Positions 51,855 to 55,225 of a DNA stretch of 55,225 nt are shown piece after piece. The translations under genes were made by a program, and so were the position numbers. Numbering within the stretch: the first letter of the stretch is position 1; every line of letters begins with the position of its first letter. The notes beneath the pieces were generated by a model. It ran no database searches. It saw only the letters and a list, made by a program, of their open reading frames with translations, and had not been told where the DNA came from. Origin of the DNA: an uncultured Clostridium sp. Its GTDB lineage: Bacteria > Bacillota > Clostridia > Lachnospirales > Lachnospiraceae. The DNA lies in NCBI GenBank assembly GCA_947178475.1, contig CAMWYM010000005.1:1-55225 (forward strand), written 5' to 3'.

Positions 51855-52781
51855 TCACAATAACATTTTGAATTCTTCCACACTCTTCTGTAATCTTTTC
51901 GCTGCTTCTTCTACCGAAATCAAACCGTCCTTTACCAATCCGATTAATGTTTCCTTTTTGCCCTGAGTTATCCCCACTGTTATCCCTTGGGATATTCCTT
52001 CATTCTTTATTCTTTTCGCTTCATAATCTAAAACTTTTCCACCCATAACGGATTTCACTCCTTCCTTTACCCTGTCATGATTCCCAGTCAGATGTTCCAG
52101 TACCTTATTTGACATATCGATAATCGTACATTTCGTAAATTCATCGATAACCGTATTATTGCACAATTCCTCAAGCATATTCTTAATATATTCATATTCA
52201 TCCATCAAGGCTTCAAGCTTGCGCTCATCTTTATCATACTCAGAAAACTTCCCCTCATGGGTAAAAATATAAAACGGGATTAAGAATAATAACCGTTTAT
52301 CAAAAATTTCCTGTATAGAGTATATCTGCACCTTTAATACCGGCACCTCATAAATCATTTCACCACCGGATGTTCTAATACAGATCTTCATTATGTCAGG
52401 TGTTTTCCAATCGGACCTTAAATACAGTATTGCAGAATTCGGGAATTCAACCGTAAGCATATCTCCGGTTACTTCGCCATCATCCAAAGCAATCTGTGTG
52501 TCATATTCAAAAATACGGACCATCATACGGTTGTCATCTGTACTCTGACATTCCCAGTGATACTTCTTCGTGATATTCCCCTTTACAATGAAACAGGTAT
52601 CGGTAATTCGCTCCTCTTCCACTCCATCCTTCCGGTTTAGGAAATGCTCATTGGGAAAAAATATGATCTCCTCATCCCCGGAATATTCCTCATGAAATGT
52701 TTCATTGATAACAGGAATTATCAATTGGCTGCAATCATTCAGTAATGTCCGAAACACATCATCATATGGTGTATTTTTCAT
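51855..52781 (-). CDS. PD-(D/E)XK nuclease-family (Rpn-like) protein
   Basis: 308 residues from ATG 52781. N-terminus TPYDDVFRTLLNDCSQLIIP is typical of Rpn/PDDEXK 'transposase-like' proteins; the active-site pattern is visible as ITDTCFIV, then YHWECQST (D and ExQ). A C-terminal part with GISQGITVGITQGKKETLIG is the usual repeat tail of this family. Rpn proteins are DNA endonucleases that promote recombination; some act in anti-phage defence. No partner gene is seen. Confidence 0.82.
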   Translation of the reverse strand: MKNTPYDDVFRTLLNDCSQLIIPVINETFHEEYSGDEEIIFFPNEHFLNRKDGVEEERITDTCFIVKGNITKKYHWECQSTDDNRMMVRIFEYDTQIALDDGEVTGDMLTVEFPNSAILYLRSDWKTPDIMKICIRTSGGEMIYEVPVLKVQIYSIQEIFDKRLLFLIPFYIFTHEGKFSEYDKDERKLEALMDEYEYIKNMLEELCNNTVIDEFTKCTIIDMSNKVLEHLTGNHDRVKEGVKSVMGGKVLDYEAKRIKNEGISQGITVGITQGKKETLIGLVKDGLISVEEAAKRLQKSVEEFKMLL

Positions 52782-52916
52782 CTTAAGCTCTCTTTCTAAT
52801 AAACAGTTTAACATCAAACATTAGTAAAAACAATATGTATAATAAAATTCTCTCTGATGTTTTCACTTCTGTTTCCCATCTGTTCCCCGCTGTGTATTCT
52901 TCTCCGGGTAAGAAAA

Positions 52917-52946
52917 ATTATAACAGCCAATACCCACCTAAAGCAA
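52917..52946 (-). promoter_or_regulatory. Probable promoter of the PD-(D/E)XK gene
   Basis: -10 TATAAT (52917-52922), -35 TTGCTT (52941-52946) with 18-nt spacer, minus strand. Sequence from 52868 on resembles 51112-51160. The rest of 52818-53135 shows no gene; it is AT-rich. Confidence 0.5.
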
Positions 52947-53186
52947 TTAACTTTCTATGAAATATACTGACAAAATCATGAACACTTTTTGAAAAATTTT
53001 TCAGAAATCAAGAAGGAATCCGAATGATATGTCTTTCCTCCGGTTCAAATCCTTTCCATATAATTATCTTACCATTGACGTTTTTAGATATATGAGCTAT
53101 TATATAAAAACGCTATAGACAGAGAAACTAATCAAATGCGCAGAGTCAGCAATGACCCTGAATCCATACACAGGAGAACCCATATA

Positions 53187-53942
53187 ATGTATGAACCACT
53201 TAAAAAATCTCAAAAAGAAAATCATATGAATCTAGTCCAAAATCGGAGGAATTCACTCATTAAGAAAAAAACTACCCCAACACAGGTCCCCGCTCCATTT
53301 AATGATATACGCCTCCATTACAGCCTGCAAAAGAAAACACTTGATGAATCGTCTCATCCAAAAAGATCCCAGACACATATGAATCAGGGACAAGCAGAAC
53401 ACCAATTCAACAATGTTGTCCAATTATATATACCAAATGAACAGACATATCAGGGTGAAAGCATTGTATGGGAGGGCGACATTGAAAAAAATGATTTCTG
53501 GGATACCGTTGCTGCCGGTTTCCAAATGGCAAAACAGCAGCTTGAAAAGACAATACAAGCATGGATAAACGAAGGAAACCCCGATGCATCTTTGGCACAA
53601 TATGCCCGACAGGTATTAGACATCTTAAATAGTGATGATTTGCAAATATATCCTATGTGTATCCCGTATACATATGGACTTTCCGGATTTAATGAGCACG
53701 CAATTTCCCTTAATATTAACCTGCTCAATAAGAAAAATGAACAAATGGCAAAAACTCTTATACATGAAGCATTTCATATCATTGGGGGCTGCTGGGAAGT
53801 GGACGCAGCAGGTAAGCACACCCCCAAAGAAGAAACACGGAGTACCAGTAAAAACATCTCTTATTTATATAAACAGCTTAATGAAGTAGAACTTAAAAAT
53901 ATCAATGCTGATACTTTTGCACAATATGTAATGCAATGGTAG
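53187..53942 (+). CDS. Zincin-like putative secreted metallopeptidase/effector
   Basis: 251 residues from ATG 53187 (GGAG 10 nt upstream; an ATG 17 codons earlier has no SD). The first 90 residues are polar, low-order and basic, with the short element NNVVQLYIPNE like the VVQ motif seen in some contractile-injection cargo proteins. The C-terminal half has the zinc site LIHEAFHIIGG (HExxH) and ends LKNINADTFAQYV, similar to the Asn-Ala-Asp end of deuterolysin/lysine-specific endopeptidases. No signal peptide. Possibly an exported toxin; this is from motif resemblance only. Confidence 0.7.
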   Translation: MYEPLKKSQKENHMNLVQNRRNSLIKKKTTPTQVPAPFNDIRLHYSLQKKTLDESSHPKRSQTHMNQGQAEHQFNNVVQLYIPNEQTYQGESIVWEGDIEKNDFWDTVAAGFQMAKQQLEKTIQAWINEGNPDASLAQYARQVLDILNSDDLQIYPMCIPYTYGLSGFNEHAISLNINLLNKKNEQMAKTLIHEAFHIIGGCWEVDAAGKHTPKEETRSTSKNISYLYKQLNEVELKNINADTFAQYVMQW

Positions 53943-54074
53943 GATCATTTGCAGACGGACTTATCGTACAAAACAGATTTTAAGTGCCATATGCTTTTTC
54001 TTGAATTTTCATAGCAAGAGGATATTGCATACAAAGGTTTTCTGACACCCAGCAACAGGGACATAGATACCAGA

Positions 54075-55225
54075 TTATTTAACCACCACCCTAACCTTTT
54101 TCTTCATGCCATTAGAAGTTATTGTGATGGTAGCCTTTCCGGTTGCCATCGCCTTTAATTTCCCATTTTTCGTTACTTTTACAACTTTCTTATTATTAGA
54201 GATATATTTAATTTTCCCCAAAGGTCTTACGGTAACCTTCAGTTTGTAAGTTTCACCTGGGGTCAGATTAATTCCCTTTTTCGGGGAATTCACTTTAAGT
54301 TCTGCTTTCTTAACAACTACTTTACAGCGAACAGCGTTTTTTTCAAGCTTGGCAGTTATATATGCTGTTCCCTTCTTCTTAGCGGTAAGCTTTCCCTTCT
54401 TAGAAACGGTTACTACTTTTCTATTTGAGGAGGTCCATTTCGGTACAACATTTGAATCTGCAACCTTAGCAGATAATTGTGCTGTTTTGATTCCCTTTGT
54501 GTAAAGTGTAAGTTTTTTCACATTTGCAGCCATTTGGAGCTTTGCCTTTTGATTCTTAACAGGTTTCTTATAGGTTGCAAAAATTGTAAGCTTGGTTTGT
54601 GTATCCGTTCCGGGATTTTCATTTTCACTTGCAGTCTCATTTCCATTTATTGTGGCACTACTCTGCTCGGTTGTGCTTTCAGATGGTTGTGGCGTTACCG
54701 GCGTTTCTGTCGTAGGCGGTTCCGGTGCAGGCATATCATCCTTCCTATACACTGCGGTTACGGTAATATCTTCTGTAACCTGCGTAATGGATGCACTCCA
54801 TTTTTCAAATGTATAACCCGCCCGCACAGGTGCTTCCGGTGCCGTTCCGTCCTCACCATAATTCACCGTCTCAGATTTTAAGATTTTGCCGTCGTAATCC
54901 TGATAGGTAATCGTAAATGAAATAACCTCCCATTTCGCATACAATGTAACATCCTCTGCTGGCATGGTTGTAAATTCATACTCCTCCGTCAACGCTTCAT
55001 CACTGTACCAGCCTGTAAAGGTATAGCCCTCTCTTACAGGGTTCTCTGGTTCCTCTACCTCTGCTCCATAGTCTGTGGTAAGAAAAGCTACTTCACTTCC
55101 TCCATTGCTCTCAAAGGTAATCGTATAGCTATTCACTTCCCATTTCGCATACAACGTAACATCCTCCACCGGCATGGTTGTAAATTCATACTCCTCCGTC
55201 AACGCTTCATCACTGTACCAGCCTG
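54075..55225 (-). CDS. Large surface protein, 3' part (InlB-type repeats + Ig-like domains)
   Basis: The frame is open to the window edge, so the 5' end is missing. Visible order: Listeria/Bacteroides (InlB B / Flg_new) repeats of 70 residues (PVREGYTFTGWYSDEALTEE, MPAEDVTLYAKWEV), one diverged repeat (ITYQDYDGKILKSETVNYGE), a Pro/Thr/Ser linker (TETPVTPQPSESTTEQ), then Lys-rich bacterial Ig-like (Big2-type) domains with WTSSNRKVVTVSKKGKLTAK and ISNNKKVVKVTKNGKLKAMA. No LPXTG sorting signal; the Ig-like end may attach to the wall by charge. Probably an adhesin-like secreted protein. Confidence 0.85.
   Translation of the reverse strand, partial: GWYSDEALTEEYEFTTMPVEDVTLYAKWEVNSYTITFESNGGSEVAFLTTDYGAEVEEPENPVREGYTFTGWYSDEALTEEYEFTTMPAEDVTLYAKWEVISFTITYQDYDGKILKSETVNYGEDGTAPEAPVRAGYTFEKWSASITQVTEDITVTAVYRKDDMPAPEPPTTETPVTPQPSESTTEQSSATINGNETASENENPGTDTQTKLTIFATYKKPVKNQKAKLQMAANVKKLTLYTKGIKTAQLSAKVADSNVVPKWTSSNRKVVTVSKKGKLTAKKKGTAYITAKLEKNAVRCKVVVKKAELKVNSPKKGINLTPGETYKLKVTVRPLGKIKYISNNKKVVKVTKNGKLKAMATGKATITITSNGMKKKVRVVVK
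54931..55225 (-). repeat. 210-bp near-identical coding repeats
   Basis: CATTTCGCATACAA at 54931 recurs at 55141, a 210-bp period (70 codons), with only a few differences in the visible overlap. The second copy runs out of the window. The high DNA identity points to recent duplication or gene conversion. Confidence 0.85.

Overview
The window reads as chromosome of a low-GC Gram-positive bacterium, most likely a clostridial Firmicute of the Lachnospiraceae type. This is inferred from the Shine-Dalgarno (SD) sites, the T-box ahead of ileS, the Firmicute-type type VII secretion (T7SSb) genes, mutS2, yhaM, VanW and VanZ proteins, and the C5-pathway haem/corrinoid cluster. No tRNA, rRNA, CRISPR array, prophage or autonomous insertion sequence was seen.

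Layout. (1) 1-3780: ileS on the minus strand behind a T-box leader with an isoleucine ATC specifier. (2) 4072-7758: a compact Agr-type peptide quorum-sensing island. A Cro/CI regulator, then agrB and an unannotated 27-codon agrD-like gene on the plus strand, face an AgrC-type kinase, an AgrA/LytTR regulator and a second Cro/CI regulator on the minus strand. The predicted signal ring is Ser-Leu-Leu-Phe-Phe, so it would be a serine lactone instead of the usual cysteine thiolactone. (3) 8041-20262: a complete T7SSb operon on the minus strand: esaA, esxA, essA, esaB, essB, essC, a DUF4176 protein, two small helical partners, an LXG-like polymorphic toxin, two immunity candidates, a decayed gene and a small membrane protein. 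(4) 20513-33140: a secreted and a membrane protein of unknown role, then yhaM, a two-component system, mutS2, trmL, a class I aminotransferase, an Lrp-type regulator, an AIR-synthase-like protein and a VanW protein, probably mostly one long transcript starting at a structured leader. (5) 33271-36942: a 37-residue membrane protein, a conserved unknown, and an ECF sigma factor overlapping a membrane-anchored beta-propeller protein that is probably its anti-sigma. (6) 36999-44827: hemL, hemB, a cobA-hemD fusion, hemC, a precorrin-2 dehydrogenase and hemA, preceded by an AAA ATPase. Together they carry glutamyl-tRNA to uroporphyrinogen III and precorrin-2/sirohydrochlorin. (7) 45036-52781: a Sel1/TPR protein, a 211-bp MITE-like palindrome with 10-bp direct repeats, an RlmI-type methyltransferase, a MATE transporter with an attenuator-like leader, a VanZ protein and a PD-(D/E)XK protein. 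(8) 53187-55225: a zincin-like protein and the 3' part of a large surface protein with near-identical 210-bp repeats.

The most interesting part is regions 2 and 3: a serine-lactone Agr signalling cassette directly next to a self-contained T7SS toxin-delivery operon. Agr controls T7SS in some staphylococci, so quorum control of the toxin operon is a reasonable hypothesis, but the sequence does not prove it. Second-tier items are the MITE-like palindrome, a hairpin repeat found in two separate leaders, and the structured VanW leader.
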